Assembly (NCBI RefSeq): GCF_039529295.1
Contig: NZ_BAAAMN010000026.1
Coordinates: forward strand, 1 to 64,000
Reading direction: 5' to 3'
DNA: 64,000 nucleotides
Origin: Yaniella flava
GTDB lineage: Bacteria; Actinomycetota; Actinomycetes; Actinomycetales; Micrococcaceae
Below are positions 16,184 to 25,879 of the stretch, in pieces. The stretch's first letter is position 1. Each line of letters starts with the position of its first letter. Under the pieces are notes generated by a model that was given only the letters and a program-made list of their open reading frames with translations, made no database searches and was not told the origin of the DNA. The position numbers and the translations under genes were made by a program.

Positions 16184-17919
16184 GAGTCCTCCTGTCCGGG
16201 CTCGCGATCTGACGATCTGGTTGTTTGTAAGGCCTCGGCTCGCTCGGCGGCTCGCCGTTCAGCAATGGTCTGTCTTCGTTCAGCTTCTTTACTGGAGCGC
16301 TTATTCTTCTTGGCGCGCTTGCTGGCAACTTCTTCATCACTGCGGAATTCTCGAATGCGACCGGCCCCCTGATATAGGGGTTTCTGTCCCAACAGCGACG
16401 GATCCATACCGGACAATGGGTGGCCACCCGCAAAGAACTTGGTCGTTGCCAATAGCTTCATTACTGGATGGGTGAACATGAACACGACGATCAGGTCCGC
16501 AATCGATGTCAGGCCGAGAGTAAAGGCGAAGCCTCGCACGTTGCCTACTGCAACGAAGTACAGCACAACAGCGGCCAACACGTTGACGAGTTTTGAAACT
16601 GTAATGGTTCGTTTGGCGCGTTCCCAACCGTAGTTCACAGCTGAATCGAACGGTCGACCGTTGCGCATCTCATCCTTGATGCGTTCGAAATACACAATGA
16701 ACGAGTCTGCGGTCAAACCAATCGAAACGATAATGCCCGCAATTCCGGCCAGGGACAGTCTGTAGTTATCGGACCACCCCAGCAGCACAATCGCAAGATA
16801 CGTCAAAAACCCCATGATCACGATGGATGAGAGGGTTACCAAACCGAGTGCACGGTATTGGAAGAACTGATATATGGCAACGAGTCCCAAACCGATCAGA
16901 CCTGCCATGAGACCCCAGAACAGCTGATCTTGACCAAGGGTTGCGGAAATCTGCTGTTCAGATTCGACTTCGAATGAGATCGGTAACGCCCCGTATTCCA
17001 ACTGTTCTGCCAGCTGGGCGGCGCTCTCTTCATTGAAATTGCCAGATATTTGCGCTTGACCGTCGAGAATCACGGCCTGTGAAGTTGGAGCCGATACGAT
17101 TTGTCCATCGAGCAGAATGGCAAATTGATTTTGCGGGGGCTCCATCCCGGTGAGACGCTGGGTGACTTCGCGAAACGCTTCAGACCCTTGCTCCTCAAAC
17201 GCGATATTTACAACCCACTGGTTAGATGAAACGCCCGTGGGGGTAGAAGCCATACCGTAGTCGGCAGAGTCGATCTGGTCCCCGGAAATTTCCATCGGGC
17301 CCAAGATATATTTGGCACCCATCTCGAAATCACAGGCAATGATCGCTTCGTCAGCCGGCAGATTATCCCGGATTTGATTTGCATCCGGATCGCTGCAATC
17401 GTACCCCTGAAATTCTTCAAAGAGCTCTGGAGTAATCCAGTTTGGGTCAGAACCATTTTCAGGAGTTGCCTCTGGTTCTGAAATTTCAGAAACATCGGCC
17501 CGTTCTTCCTCGGGCGTTGGCGTGAAGGATCCGGAGGTAATAACCGAGCGGAATTCCATGTTGGCGGAAGCCTGAATCAGTTCACGTGTTTGTTCGTCCG
17601 GGCTGCCTGGCAGGGATACCACGACATTATTGTCACCCTGAGTATTGACTTCTGCTTCTGATACACCAGAGCCATCAACACGTTGGCGGATAATTTCGAC
17701 CGCTTGATCCAGTTGTTCGGAAGTGATCTCTTCGCCTGTGGAGGTCTCTGGCGATAGCACCATTTGGGTACCGCCCTCGAGATCGAGTGCCAGCAGCGGC
17801 ACACCATCAGAATTATTGGTGGCTACACCGACACCCAAGATGGCGCCTAGGCCAACAATGATCGTCGCTAGCCACGCCAGGGTACGCCGGGCGCGGGATT
17901 GTGGGGTCTTAGACGCCAT
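16180..17919 (-). CDS. secD: protein translocase subunit SecD
   Basis: 579 residues. First helix about 15-35; D1 motif LALDLEGGTQMVLSPE near 42-58; a large periplasmic region (60-330) with an acidic insertion around 145-200 (EEERADVSEISEPEATPENG), longer than in enteric SecD. Five helices follow (about 335-500) with GLTADSFIVYFERIKDEMR. The C-terminal 70 residues are rich in Lys/Arg and Glu (SKRAKKNKRSSKEAERRQ) and cytoplasmic. It is translationally coupled to secF and follows yajC by 50 bases, forming the yajC-secDF operon. Confidence 0.96.
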   Translation of the reverse strand: MASKTPQSRARRTLAWLATIIVGLGAILGVGVATNNSDGVPLLALDLEGGTQMVLSPETSTGEEITSEQLDQAVEIIRQRVDGSGVSEAEVNTQGDNNVVVSLPGSPDEQTRELIQASANMEFRSVITSGSFTPTPEEERADVSEISEPEATPENGSDPNWITPELFEEFQGYDCSDPDANQIRDNLPADEAIIACDFEMGAKYILGPMEISGDQIDSADYGMASTPTGVSSNQWVVNIAFEEQGSEAFREVTQRLTGMEPPQNQFAILLDGQIVSAPTSQAVILDGQAQISGNFNEESAAQLAEQLEYGALPISFEVESEQQISATLGQDQLFWGLMAGLIGLGLVAIYQFFQYRALGLVTLSSIVIMGFLTYLAIVLLGWSDNYRLSLAGIAGIIVSIGLTADSFIVYFERIKDEMRNGRPFDSAVNYGWERAKRTITVSKLVNVLAAVVLYFVAVGNVRGFAFTLGLTSIADLIVVFMFTHPVMKLLATTKFFAGGHPLSGMDPSLLGQKPLYQGAGRIREFRSDEEVASKRAKKNKRSSKEAERRQTIAERRAAERAEALQTTRSSDREPGQEDS

Positions 17920-17969
17920 AAGGTTAACGGGCTTTCGATTTCTTGTTCGTCAACGAGGGATAACTTGTC

Positions 17970-18422
17970 TTAGCGGTCGTCGCGCGGGTCGTTGTATTCC
18001 GAACCGTACTCGTTGCCTGAAGAATCAGGGGAAGCCTGCTCTGGGTAGTCCGGAACGTCATCAACCGAGATGTCGGATTCTGGTAACTCTGGCTCGGTTT
18101 CTTCAACAACCTGGCCAATGGCTTGCAGGTGAATCGTTGCGAAATGCCCCGGTGAAAGTTCCATGGTGGCTTTGTTTTCGTCGTGATCGACTTCGATGAT
18201 GGTGCCGTAGAGACCAAAGGTAGTCATTACGTCCATACCAGGCTCCAGGGACGCCCGCTGTTGTTGCTGCGTTTTCATTGCCTTGCGGCTGCGTCGAATC
18301 ATCATGAAGAACAGCAGTCCCAGCACGGCGAGCATCAACAGCATGAACATGCTCGAACCGCCCTGTTCACCACCACCTTCAGCTTGGGCGACAAGGGTGG
18401 CCAATTCTGGGTTATACGTCAT
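17970..18422 (-). CDS. yajC: preprotein translocase subunit YajC
   Basis: A 150-residue small membrane partner of SecDF. One helix at about 25-45 (FMLLMLAVLGLLFFMMIRRS) is followed by the cytoplasmic YajC domain (KTQQQQRASLEPGMDVMTTF, then GTIIEVDHDENKATMELSPG). The C-terminal 50 residues are acidic and low-complexity. First gene of the yajC-secD-secF group; the gap to ruvB is 175 bases and should hold its promoter. Confidence 0.92.
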   Translation of the reverse strand: MTYNPELATLVAQAEGGGEQGGSSMFMLLMLAVLGLLFFMMIRRSRKAMKTQQQQRASLEPGMDVMTTFGLYGTIIEVDHDENKATMELSPGHFATIHLQAIGQVVEETEPELPESDISVDDVPDYPEQASPDSSGNEYGSEYNDPRDDR

Positions 18423-18597
18423 CTAGACCTCTACCAACTAACTTGTTGTCGTACTCGTGCGTTCAGTGACACACACGAAAGAACTGCCGTATTTCCGGCG
18501 GATTACACATACTGCCTGAGCCTATACTAATGGTCGCGCTAAAATACTGTGAATTTGGTGTCCCACAAGAGCTTGACCTGTTCACACTTGAAAGCGG

Positions 18598-19767
18598 TTA
18601 TTCGCCTTCATCAGTAAAGAGGATGTCGTCCATGTCTTCTTGGACTGCGGAATGCTGCCGCGCGTGCGTAGACTCCGCCGGATTTCTTGCACCGGTCGGG
18701 CTATCATTCATCAAAGACCAGAGTCCTTGTGTCGCGGAATCATCCGGTGGCGTAAGACCCAGGTGTTCCCATGCAGCAGGCATGGCGATGCGTCCACGTG
18801 GCGTTCGGCCGAGTAATCCTTCACGGACGAGATATGGTTCGGCCACTGTTTCGACCGTCTCAACTTCTTCGCCGACCGCTATCGCCAACGTGGAGAGCCC
18901 TACCGGTCCCCCATGGAATTTCGAGCACAGTGCGTCTAAAACAGAACGGTCTAGACGATCCAGGCCTCTCGAATCGACCTCGTACATTTCCAGCGCAGCG
19001 GCGGCAGCGCGTGCATCAACATCGTGTAACCCGCTGACTAAGGCCCAGTCCCTCACTCTACGCAGTAGCCGGTTCGCGATTCGTGGGGTGCCACGAGAGC
19101 GCGTTGCTATTTCACTAAATGCTTCGTTGCTCAGACGCATATCCAGCATGGCTGCGGAACGCCGTAGGACCATTTCGAGTTCGTCAGTGGAGTAGAAGTC
19201 CAGGTGACCGGTGAAACCGAAGCGGTCGCGCAGGGGCCCCGGCAACAAACCAGCCCGTGTTGTAGCTCCAACGATCGTAAAGGGCGGCAACTCTAGGGGA
19301 ATAGATGTCGCGCCAGCGCCTTTACCTACGACGATGTCGACGCGGAAGTCTTCCATGGCCATATACAACATTTCTTCTGCGGGCCGTGACATTCGGTGAA
19401 TTTCGTCGAGAAACAACACCTCCCCTTCGGTCAAGGAGGACAAGATGGCAGCTAAATCACCCGAGTGTTGGATCGCCGGTCCTGAAGAAATTCGTAGGGG
19501 TGCTCCCATCTCTTCGGCCACGATCATCGACAGCGTTGTTTTGCCGAGACCAGGGGGCCCGGATAGCAGAATATGGTCAGCAGTTGCACCACGCAATTTT
19601 GCGGCTTCCAACACCAGCGACAGTTGGTTTCGCACCCTGTGCTGACCCACAAAGTCCGCTAGATGTCGTGGACGCAGTGCTGCTTCGACCTCTCGTTCCT
19701 CATGTGAAACGCTACCTGCGACGATGCGTTCACTGTTCGAGTCCGAGGAAAATGCAGATTCAGTCAT
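18598..19767 (-). CDS. ruvB: Holliday junction helicase motor RuvB
   Basis: About 389 residues from the chosen ATG at 19767 (MTESAFSSD), six bases from the ruvA stop; the open frame continues upstream into ruvA without a signal. AAA+ ATPase driving branch migration as a hexamer with RuvA. Walker A LLSGPPGLGKTTLS, Walker B VLFLDEIHRM, sensor 1 region ATTRAGLLPGPLRDRFG, and the C-terminal winged helix (GLLGRTPRGRIAMPAAWEHL). The last 50 residues form an acidic tail longer than in E. coli. Confidence 0.96.
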   Translation of the reverse strand: MTESAFSSDSNSERIVAGSVSHEEREVEAALRPRHLADFVGQHRVRNQLSLVLEAAKLRGATADHILLSGPPGLGKTTLSMIVAEEMGAPLRISSGPAIQHSGDLAAILSSLTEGEVLFLDEIHRMSRPAEEMLYMAMEDFRVDIVVGKGAGATSIPLELPPFTIVGATTRAGLLPGPLRDRFGFTGHLDFYSTDELEMVLRRSAAMLDMRLSNEAFSEIATRSRGTPRIANRLLRRVRDWALVSGLHDVDARAAAAALEMYEVDSRGLDRLDRSVLDALCSKFHGGPVGLSTLAIAVGEEVETVETVAEPYLVREGLLGRTPRGRIAMPAAWEHLGLTPPDDSATQGLWSLMNDSPTGARNPAESTHARQHSAVQEDMDDILFTDEGE

Positions 19768-19771
19768 AAGT

Positions 19772-20404
19772 TTAGAGTCGTTGCCTTGTCTGGCCCTCGC
19801 CGAGATTTCGTAGTGTTGCTCGCAGTGCAGCAGAAACATCTGTCGACTCGGCTAATTCAGGTTCCGCTTCTAGAGTCTGATCGATGCCTTTGACAGCATC
19901 CTTTTCGTTCCAGCCCAGCCCGGTTAGTGCCTCCTGAACCTGCTCTTTCCATACGGGCCCTTGGGGTTGAGCAAGTTTGCCAGTCGCCGTCCCGGTTTCT
20001 TCTCTCGGCACAAGTTTTCCAGAAAGCTCGAGGATGATCCGTCGGGCAGACTTCGGCCCGATACCGGAGACCTTCGTGAAAGCCTTGTCGTCTTGCTGGT
20101 CAATATATTGGCGTATCTCGTCGGGATCGTACATTGAGAGCACTGCCAACGCGGTTCGTGGACCAATACCTGATACTGACATCATGATCTCAAAAATCTC
20201 ACGCTCGTCCGCAGTGCTGAAACCGTAGAGCACCGGATTGTCATCGCGTATCTGCAGCAGTGTTTGCACCGTGACATGTTGTTTGGTTCGTAGCGTCGAC
20301 AAAGTATTGGGACTTGCCGAAAATATATACCCCACACCGCCGACGTCAATCACGGCGTTATCGATGGCGATATGTTGGATTTCGCCCGTCAGCGATGAGA
20401 TCAT
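19772..20404 (-). CDS. ruvA: Holliday junction-binding protein RuvA
   Basis: A 210-residue protein of normal length: N-terminal OB fold (MISSLTGEIQHIAIDNAVID), two helix-hairpin-helix motifs (SVSGIGPRTALAVLSM at about 75-90 and KVSGIGPKSARRIILEL at about 110-127) and a C-terminal RuvB-contact domain (VQEALTGLGWNEKDAVKGI). A tetramer holds the junction open for RuvB. Middle gene of ruvC-ruvA-ruvB; four bases separate it from ruvB. Confidence 0.96.
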   Translation of the reverse strand: MISSLTGEIQHIAIDNAVIDVGGVGYIFSASPNTLSTLRTKQHVTVQTLLQIRDDNPVLYGFSTADEREIFEIMMSVSGIGPRTALAVLSMYDPDEIRQYIDQQDDKAFTKVSGIGPKSARRIILELSGKLVPREETGTATGKLAQPQGPVWKEQVQEALTGLGWNEKDAVKGIDQTLEAEPELAESTDVSAALRATLRNLGEGQTRQRL

Positions 20405-20486
20405 GCATGCTCCCTCTGATGGTTCTCACCACCAACTAGTCTCGAACGAACCTACGGCAACCGTAGTCGATTAGCACATTGACGTC

Positions 20487-21131
20487 CTACTTGGCGCGCC
20501 GTTCTGCGGCAAGCCACAGTTGCTGTGCAGCCGTCAGATGCCCTTGTCCCTGACGGCTGGAAAACTTCGAAGCCTTCGCGGGGCTGGTGAGTTTCCCGGT
20601 ATCCAGACCACGACCGAAGAGGCCACCTCGCCATGCGTGGGCGATCGCAATTGCTATAGCATCGGCCGCATCGGCAGGTTTTGGCGGTGTGGCAAGGCCC
20701 AGGATGCGGGTGACCATCGCTGTGATTTGTTTCTTATCTGCACTACCTGAACCGGTCACGGCGGCTTTCACTTCTGATGGGGTCAGCAGTGCCGCAGGAA
20801 TGTTCTTCCTGGCTGCTGCAGCAATCGCCACGCCAGATGCCTGAGCGGTCCCCATAATGGTGGGCGTATTGTGCTGAGCAAACATGCGCTCTACAGCCAG
20901 ATGGTCTGGCTGATATTTGGCGAGCCAGTCATCCATGGTTGCGTCAATTATCGCTAACCTGTCACCGATTGGGTCAGTGCTGGGGCTACCGACGACGACC
21001 ACATCCACGAGCCGGGCTTTCCGATTTGCGGCGATGTCGACTACCGCAATGCCACAACGGGTCAGACCTGGGTCCACTGCACATACACGCAACCCTGTGG
21101 ATGTTTGAGATGAGCCGCCTTGGTTGACCAC
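20487..21131 (-). CDS. ruvC: Holliday junction resolvase RuvC
   Basis: A 214-residue RNase H-fold endonuclease that cuts junctions as a dimer. Catalytic acidic residues are visible in RVCAVDPGLTRCGIAVVD (first Asp), LAVERMFAQHNTPT (Glu) and KPADAADAIAIAIAH (two Asp). The start is a GTG directly after the stop of the YebC gene, so the two are translated in tandem. About 20 C-terminal residues exceed the E. coli protein. Confidence 0.96.
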   Translation of the reverse strand: MVNQGGSSQTSTGLRVCAVDPGLTRCGIAVVDIAANRKARLVDVVVVGSPSTDPIGDRLAIIDATMDDWLAKYQPDHLAVERMFAQHNTPTIMGTAQASGVAIAAAARKNIPAALLTPSEVKAAVTGSGSADKKQITAMVTRILGLATPPKPADAADAIAIAIAHAWRGGLFGRGLDTGKLTSPAKASKFSSRQGQGHLTAAQQLWLAAERRAK

Positions 21132-21893
21132 TTAGGCGTCCTGCGATGCCAGTTCGTCGAGCACTTCAGCAGAAATTTCTACGTTGGCAAATACATGTTG
21201 GACATCATCAAGCGCTTCAACTGCGTCCCACAGTTGGATAAACGACTGGGCTGCTTGCGTGTCGAGTTCGACTTTCATCTGTGCAAGGTATTCGACCTCA
21301 TCAGTGTCATATTCGATACCGGCTTCATCAAGGGCTTTCGCTACGTCTTGTAGATCTGATGGGTCAGAGACGATTTCGAAAGCGTTACCGGAGCGCACGA
21401 CGTCTTCTGCACCGGCTTCGATCACAGCCATCATGATGTCGTCTTCTGTGTGGTTTTCAGCAGGCACGCGAACCACACCGCGACGTTCGAACATGAAAGC
21501 TACCGAACCAGGATCGGCCATAAAGCCCCCGTTGCGGGTCACCGTTGCACGAACCTCGGATGCGGCACGGTTGCGGTTATCGGTTAGACATTCCACGAGC
21601 AACGCTGAACCCTCGGGACCACGTACTTCGTACATGATCTCGGCGTAATCGACGACTTCGCCGGTCAACCCGGCACCACGTTTTATGGCACGATCAATGT
21701 TGTCATTGGGCACAGACTGTTTTTTCGCCTTGGCAACAGCCATTTCAAGACCGGGGTTGCCCTGGAGGTCGGCGCCCCCTGCGCGAGCTGCAACTTCGAT
21801 TGCTTTAATGTGATTCGCATACATTTTAGCGCGCTTTGCATCCAACGCCGCTTTCTTATGCTTCGTTGTATGCCATTTTGAGTGACCTGCCAC
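21132..21893 (-). CDS. YebC/PmpR-family regulator
   Basis: 253 residues, the family's usual length. The N-terminus MAGHSKWHTTKHKKAALDAK and the motif NPGLEMAVAKAKKQSVPNDN are diagnostic. Family members are transcription regulators or, in later work, translation factors for stalled proline-rich peptides (TACO1-like); the role here cannot be decided from sequence. It heads the ruv operon (yebC-ruvC-ruvA-ruvB), the common actinobacterial order. Confidence 0.94.
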   Translation of the reverse strand: MAGHSKWHTTKHKKAALDAKRAKMYANHIKAIEVAARAGGADLQGNPGLEMAVAKAKKQSVPNDNIDRAIKRGAGLTGEVVDYAEIMYEVRGPEGSALLVECLTDNRNRAASEVRATVTRNGGFMADPGSVAFMFERRGVVRVPAENHTEDDIMMAVIEAGAEDVVRSGNAFEIVSDPSDLQDVAKALDEAGIEYDTDEVEYLAQMKVELDTQAAQSFIQLWDAVEALDDVQHVFANVEISAEVLDELASQDA

Positions 21894-21970
21894 TGTATAT
21901 AGCTCCTCCCCCGCGTACTACCACGGACGTTAGCGTAAAACTGACTGCCCTTATTATAAGCGCTTGCCTA

Positions 21971-23272
21971 TTATTCAGCAGTCTTGGGCCCTGACAGGCT
22001 TAATCGCTGGTGCCCGGCACCAGTCAGTAATACGTGCAGCCATGTCAATACGGCCGATTCGAATCGTCCAGGATCCACGTTCCACTCACGCGTGTGACGA
22101 GCATCTTTGAAGCGTACAAGATTCACCAAGCGACGGTTCTTTGTCGCCAACTTTATTGATGGCCCAATGGGCACAAAGTCGTCGTCTTCCGAATGCAAGA
22201 TCAACATCGGATGGGTGAGGTCAGATGACCGAGTGACCCAATCAAGTCGACGCAGATCTACCGGTGAAGCTAATCCCGTAATCGTCTTTCCCCACGTGGA
22301 TTCAATCAGCCACTGCCCGAGTCTGCCAGCGCTGTTTGGCAGACGGTTCACTTCTGCCTGGTGGCGCAACACATCCATCCAATCGATCACTGGACCCACG
22401 AGCACCAGTCCGCAGACGTACTGAGCCAAGGTTGAGTGGTGGACGGCTTGCAAGCTGACGGCTCCACCCATGGAGTATCCTGCCAAGACGACCGATTTCG
22501 CACCGTGGTTCAGCGCGTACAAGATGGCAGCCTCAATATCTGGCCATTCTGTTGCGCCCAAGCCATACTTGCGATCTCGAGCATCGGGGGCCTCTCCGTC
22601 ATTTCGATACGACACGAGCAAACCGGGCATCCCCATGCGTTGGGCAACACCCATCATGCGAAGACCTTCGTTGCGTTTCGATCCCCGTCCGTGCACGGTA
22701 ATCAGCCAAATGTCAGCGTGGTCTGTGTGTCGAACCGGTGGGATGAACCATGCCGGGGCAAGGCCGTCATCCACAGAGATTAAGACGTCCTCATACGCAT
22801 ATCCTGCTTCTGCCGGGCTTGGCCACACAAAGCCAGCCCACCGGCCCCGAACGGCAGTTGAAAGATCGCCGCTGTAAATTTCTTCGACCACTCGGGTAAT
22901 GCTCTGCTTTCGGCGATGCGTTGCTACGATTTCACCGATTCGAGCCACTCCCTGTCCGTCGTGAAATACTAGCGCGTAGCTACCCTGGACGGTCGTATGA
23001 CTGGTCATGGCTAACTCGAGCAGATCTTCACCTTGAGGCCCGGCTCCTTGGCTGTATCTGTAGATCCTCACGTCTTCTGCAGGATGAGGATCGGGGGTTA
23101 CCACGGTGCGAGCAAAAATTGAGGCTAACGTCGGTATCGTGGCAAGTGCTGTGCCTGCTAAAGCACCGGTGATAGCACCGATGGCCGACCAGCGTACCGT
23201 ACGTTTTGCTGGACGACTTTGAGTTCTCCAAAGTGGCGTTCGGACGAAGTTGCGCTGGTTGGCATCACCCAT
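21971..23272 (-). CDS. membrane-anchored alpha/beta-hydrolase
   Basis: 433 residues. An N-terminal anchor or signal lies at about 28-52 (AIGAITGALAGTALATIPTL). The alpha/beta-hydrolase domain has the nucleophile elbow GYSMGGAVSL around residue 265, the acid in LILHSEDDDFVP and the base in DARHTREWN. The oxyanion region ITVHGRGSKRNEG comes before it. The catalytic triad looks complete, so an extracytoplasmic esterase, lipase or peptidase is likely; the substrate is unknown. The gene precedes the ruv operon on the same strand with a 77-base gap. Confidence 0.8.
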   Translation of the reverse strand: MGDANQRNFVRTPLWRTQSRPAKRTVRWSAIGAITGALAGTALATIPTLASIFARTVVTPDPHPAEDVRIYRYSQGAGPQGEDLLELAMTSHTTVQGSYALVFHDGQGVARIGEIVATHRRKQSITRVVEEIYSGDLSTAVRGRWAGFVWPSPAEAGYAYEDVLISVDDGLAPAWFIPPVRHTDHADIWLITVHGRGSKRNEGLRMMGVAQRMGMPGLLVSYRNDGEAPDARDRKYGLGATEWPDIEAAILYALNHGAKSVVLAGYSMGGAVSLQAVHHSTLAQYVCGLVLVGPVIDWMDVLRHQAEVNRLPNSAGRLGQWLIESTWGKTITGLASPVDLRRLDWVTRSSDLTHPMLILHSEDDDFVPIGPSIKLATKNRRLVNLVRFKDARHTREWNVDPGRFESAVLTWLHVLLTGAGHQRLSLSGPKTAE

Positions 23273-23400
23273 GAATACATTCTGACCCGAATCAGCCTAT
23301 TTCGCCAGTGTTGCAAACACTTTCCCCTGATCGCATATGCTCGTTTTGCAGTCAGGCAAATCTCTGGCCGACACCGAGGGATTCACGATATGTTGGGCCC

Positions 23401-23856
23401 ATGACAAGTTCCTCAGAATCAGCCCGCGCCACTAACCAGCCAATGCCTCGTGAAGAGGCTCTGTCACTGTCAGACCAGCAGTGGAAAGAGCGCCTCAGCG
23501 ATGAAGCGTTTCAGATTCTGCGCCAAGCTGGCACCGAACGACCATACACCGGAGAATACTGGGACACCGAGTTGGCAGGTACCTATTCCTGCCGTGCCTG
23601 CGGCACCGAGCTCTTCTCCTCAGACACGAAATTCGATGCTCGCTGCGGTTGGCCATCCTTCTACGCACCGACAGATAATGACCAAATTCGATATGTCGAA
23701 GATCAATCCATGGGCATGACGCGTGTCGAGGTGCGTTGCGCGAATTGTGAGTCGCACTTGGGCCATGTTTTTGCTGGTGAAGGCTTCGATACACCAACTG
23801 ATCTGCGCTATTGCCTCAATTCGCTCAGCCTGGATTTGACAAAATCTGACAATTAA
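23401..23856 (+). CDS. msrB: peptide methionine-(R)-S-oxide reductase MsrB
   Basis: 151 residues from the ATG at 23401 (MTSSSESAR); the frame is open upstream without a ribosome-binding site. Repairs the R epimer of oxidised methionine in proteins. Two zinc-binding Cys pairs are visible (SCRACGTELF and RCANCESHLGH), then the catalytic Cys in DLRYCLNSLSLDL. The core CGWPSFYAP and GHVFAGEGF are typical. Divergent from the alpha/beta-hydrolase gene. Confidence 0.95.
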   Translation: MTSSSESARATNQPMPREEALSLSDQQWKERLSDEAFQILRQAGTERPYTGEYWDTELAGTYSCRACGTELFSSDTKFDARCGWPSFYAPTDNDQIRYVEDQSMGMTRVEVRCANCESHLGHVFAGEGFDTPTDLRYCLNSLSLDLTKSDN

Positions 23857-23922
23857 TTTGGTCCTGCTGGGATTGCGGCGCGCCGCCACCGAATCCTTCA
23901 AGTACGGGTTTAACCTAAGAGT

Positions 23923-24519
23923 GTGAATCCACAACAATCTCATGCGCAAGCCTTGCACGCCGCGCCGCAGACTTTCAGGGTCGCTTTGGACCAGCTGCGG
24001 CAGGCCGTCACGCGCGACGAGGTTGAACTCACCGAGGTGCTCGCACCAGCGAAATTAGCGCCCTACGCTGTGGCGATGGCCGCTGAGATTACGGACGGCC
24101 AGGGAGAGGCGTTGGCCGTGGGACGCTTCATTCTGTTGTATGACGACGAATATTCCGATGTCTGGGATGGCAACTTCCGGATCGTCACGTACATTCGTAC
24201 GAGTTTGGAAGCAGATCTCGGCGATGATCCATTGGTTTCAGAAGTCGCATGGACGTGGATGGTTGAGGCCCTCGACGAAGCAGATGCTACGTACCGCCAA
24301 CCCGGTGGTACCGCGACCCGTGTGCTGTCCAAAGGCTTCGGCATGCTGGACCAGCGAGTCGAAACAATAGATTTGGAATTGCGCGCCTCTTGGACGCCTG
24401 CCGGCGACAACCTAGATAGACATCTCACTGCTTGGAGCGCTATGGTGTGCACGTTCGCCGGTTTGCCACCCATCTCAGAGGGTGTAGTTCCGCTCAGCCC
24501 AGTACAACAAAGGAAATAA
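23923..24519 (+). CDS. DUF3000-family protein
   Basis: 198 residues starting at GTG 23923. Recognised as the actinobacterial DUF3000 family by FRVALDQLRQAVTRDEVELT near the N-terminus, the central VGRFILLYDDEYSDVWDGNF and WTWMVEALDEADATYRQPGG, and the C-terminal WSAMVCTFAGLPPISEGV. Function unknown. Directly upstream of the RNase D gene, with which it usually travels in actinobacteria. Confidence 0.88.
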   Translation: MNPQQSHAQALHAAPQTFRVALDQLRQAVTRDEVELTEVLAPAKLAPYAVAMAAEITDGQGEALAVGRFILLYDDEYSDVWDGNFRIVTYIRTSLEADLGDDPLVSEVAWTWMVEALDEADATYRQPGGTATRVLSKGFGMLDQRVETIDLELRASWTPAGDNLDRHLTAWSAMVCTFAGLPPISEGVVPLSPVQQRK

Positions 24520-24530
24520 CGATCGCAAGC

Positions 24531-25820
24531 GTGCATCTCACCGCAGATGATTTCGAGGATCCGAAACGTCTCCAAGGCACATCGCAGTCTACAGATCGCG
24601 ATACCGAGCCAATTCTCCTCGAAGAACCGCAAGGTGGGATTCCGCCGGTTATTGATACTGAGGCACAGTTACAACACGTTGCTGACAAACTGCGTCAAGG
24701 AACGGGTGCTGTCGCCGTGGATACCGAACGCGCAAGTGGGTACCGCTATGGCCAACGAGCCTTCCTCATTCAGCTCAAACGCGAAGGTGACACAATTTGG
24801 CTCATCGATGCCGAATCGCTGGACAACTTAGATCCTATTCAAGACGCATTATCCGGCGTGGAATGGATTCTGCACGCTGCTATTCAGGATCTCCCGTCGC
24901 TTCGCCAAGCCGGTCTCTGGCCAGATCGTCTCTTTGATACCGAGCTCGCTGGCAGACTCTTGGGCTACCAGCGCGTAAGCTTATCTGCTCTGCTAGAACA
25001 CAAGCTCAATGTCAGCCTGGCAAAAGAACATTCGGCCGCCGACTGGTCAGTCCGCCCATTGACCGAGGATATGCGGAACTACGCGGCACTTGATGTTGAA
25101 CTGTTGCACGAGCTCCGGGCTGCAATGCAACAAGAGCTTGCAGACGAGCATAAGCTTGAGATCGCTTATGAAGAATTCCATTCGCTGTTGAACCGACCGC
25201 TCAAGCCGCCACGGAAAGATCCGTGGCGTAAGACGTCTGGAATTCACGAGGTGACCGATCGCAGCACGTTAGCCATCGTGAAATCCTTGTGGACGACTCG
25301 CGAAAAGCTTGCGAAGTCACGCGATCTGCCCCCAGCCAAGTTACTCAATGACCGTTCCCTCGTGGCCGCCGCCAAGGCTCAGCCCCGCACCGTTCCGCAG
25401 CTCATGAAAATCCCGAGAATGCGCAGGAAAGCGGCATCGCGGGATGCGCGACGCTGGCTGCAAGCTATTCAAGACGGGATCAAGATGGCGAACGATCCCG
25501 ACAAGTTACCGCCCATGCGGGCTTCATCGCAATCCCCGCCCGCGGTGAAAGCATGGCGCGAGAAGGAACCGCTGGCTGCGCGAAGGCTACAGACCTGCCG
25601 CGCCCGGCTGAGCCGAATCGCCCAGGAGCAAAGCATCCCGTTGGAAAACTTGCTCTTGCCTGAGACATTACGAGAAATATGTTGGCGTCCACCGGAACCG
25701 ATCACACCGGAGTCAGTCGAACGTCGCCTCAAGGATCTTGGTGCCAGGCCATGGCAAATTCAGGCAGCGTCTGCGGTCATCACCGTGGCCCTACTGGATC
25801 CTGATCCGCTAGAAAAATAG
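24531..25820 (+). CDS. rnd: ribonuclease D-like 3'-5' exonuclease with HRDC domain
   Basis: About 429 residues. The DEDD exonuclease domain (about 50-210) shows AVDTERASGYRYGQRAFLIQ (D-x-E), LHAAIQDLPSLRQAG (second Asp) and YAALDVELLHEL (Y-x3-D). An HRDC domain follows at about 245-320. The C-terminal 100 residues are an actinobacterial extension. RNase D trims tRNA and other RNA 3' ends. The start is uncertain: AAAGGA at 24509-24514 suits an initiation codon near 24522, where only ATC stands in frame, and the first normal codon is GTG 24531; the frame stays open upstream over DUF3000. Confidence 0.88.
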   Translation: MHLTADDFEDPKRLQGTSQSTDRDTEPILLEEPQGGIPPVIDTEAQLQHVADKLRQGTGAVAVDTERASGYRYGQRAFLIQLKREGDTIWLIDAESLDNLDPIQDALSGVEWILHAAIQDLPSLRQAGLWPDRLFDTELAGRLLGYQRVSLSALLEHKLNVSLAKEHSAADWSVRPLTEDMRNYAALDVELLHELRAAMQQELADEHKLEIAYEEFHSLLNRPLKPPRKDPWRKTSGIHEVTDRSTLAIVKSLWTTREKLAKSRDLPPAKLLNDRSLVAAAKAQPRTVPQLMKIPRMRRKAASRDARRWLQAIQDGIKMANDPDKLPPMRASSQSPPAVKAWREKEPLAARRLQTCRARLSRIAQEQSIPLENLLLPETLREICWRPPEPITPESVERRLKDLGARPWQIQAASAVITVALLDPDPLEK

Positions 25821-25879
25821 CCTTTTACTCGAATGCAGCCGGATGCTGCGGAAACGAACAAGATGGTGACAAACTCGCG

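Noticed and set aside
18530..19195. Long open frame on the plus strand over ruvB
   Set aside because: It is the reverse of the ruvB coding frame, serine- and arginine-rich with no domain; ruvB on the minus strand explains the sequence.
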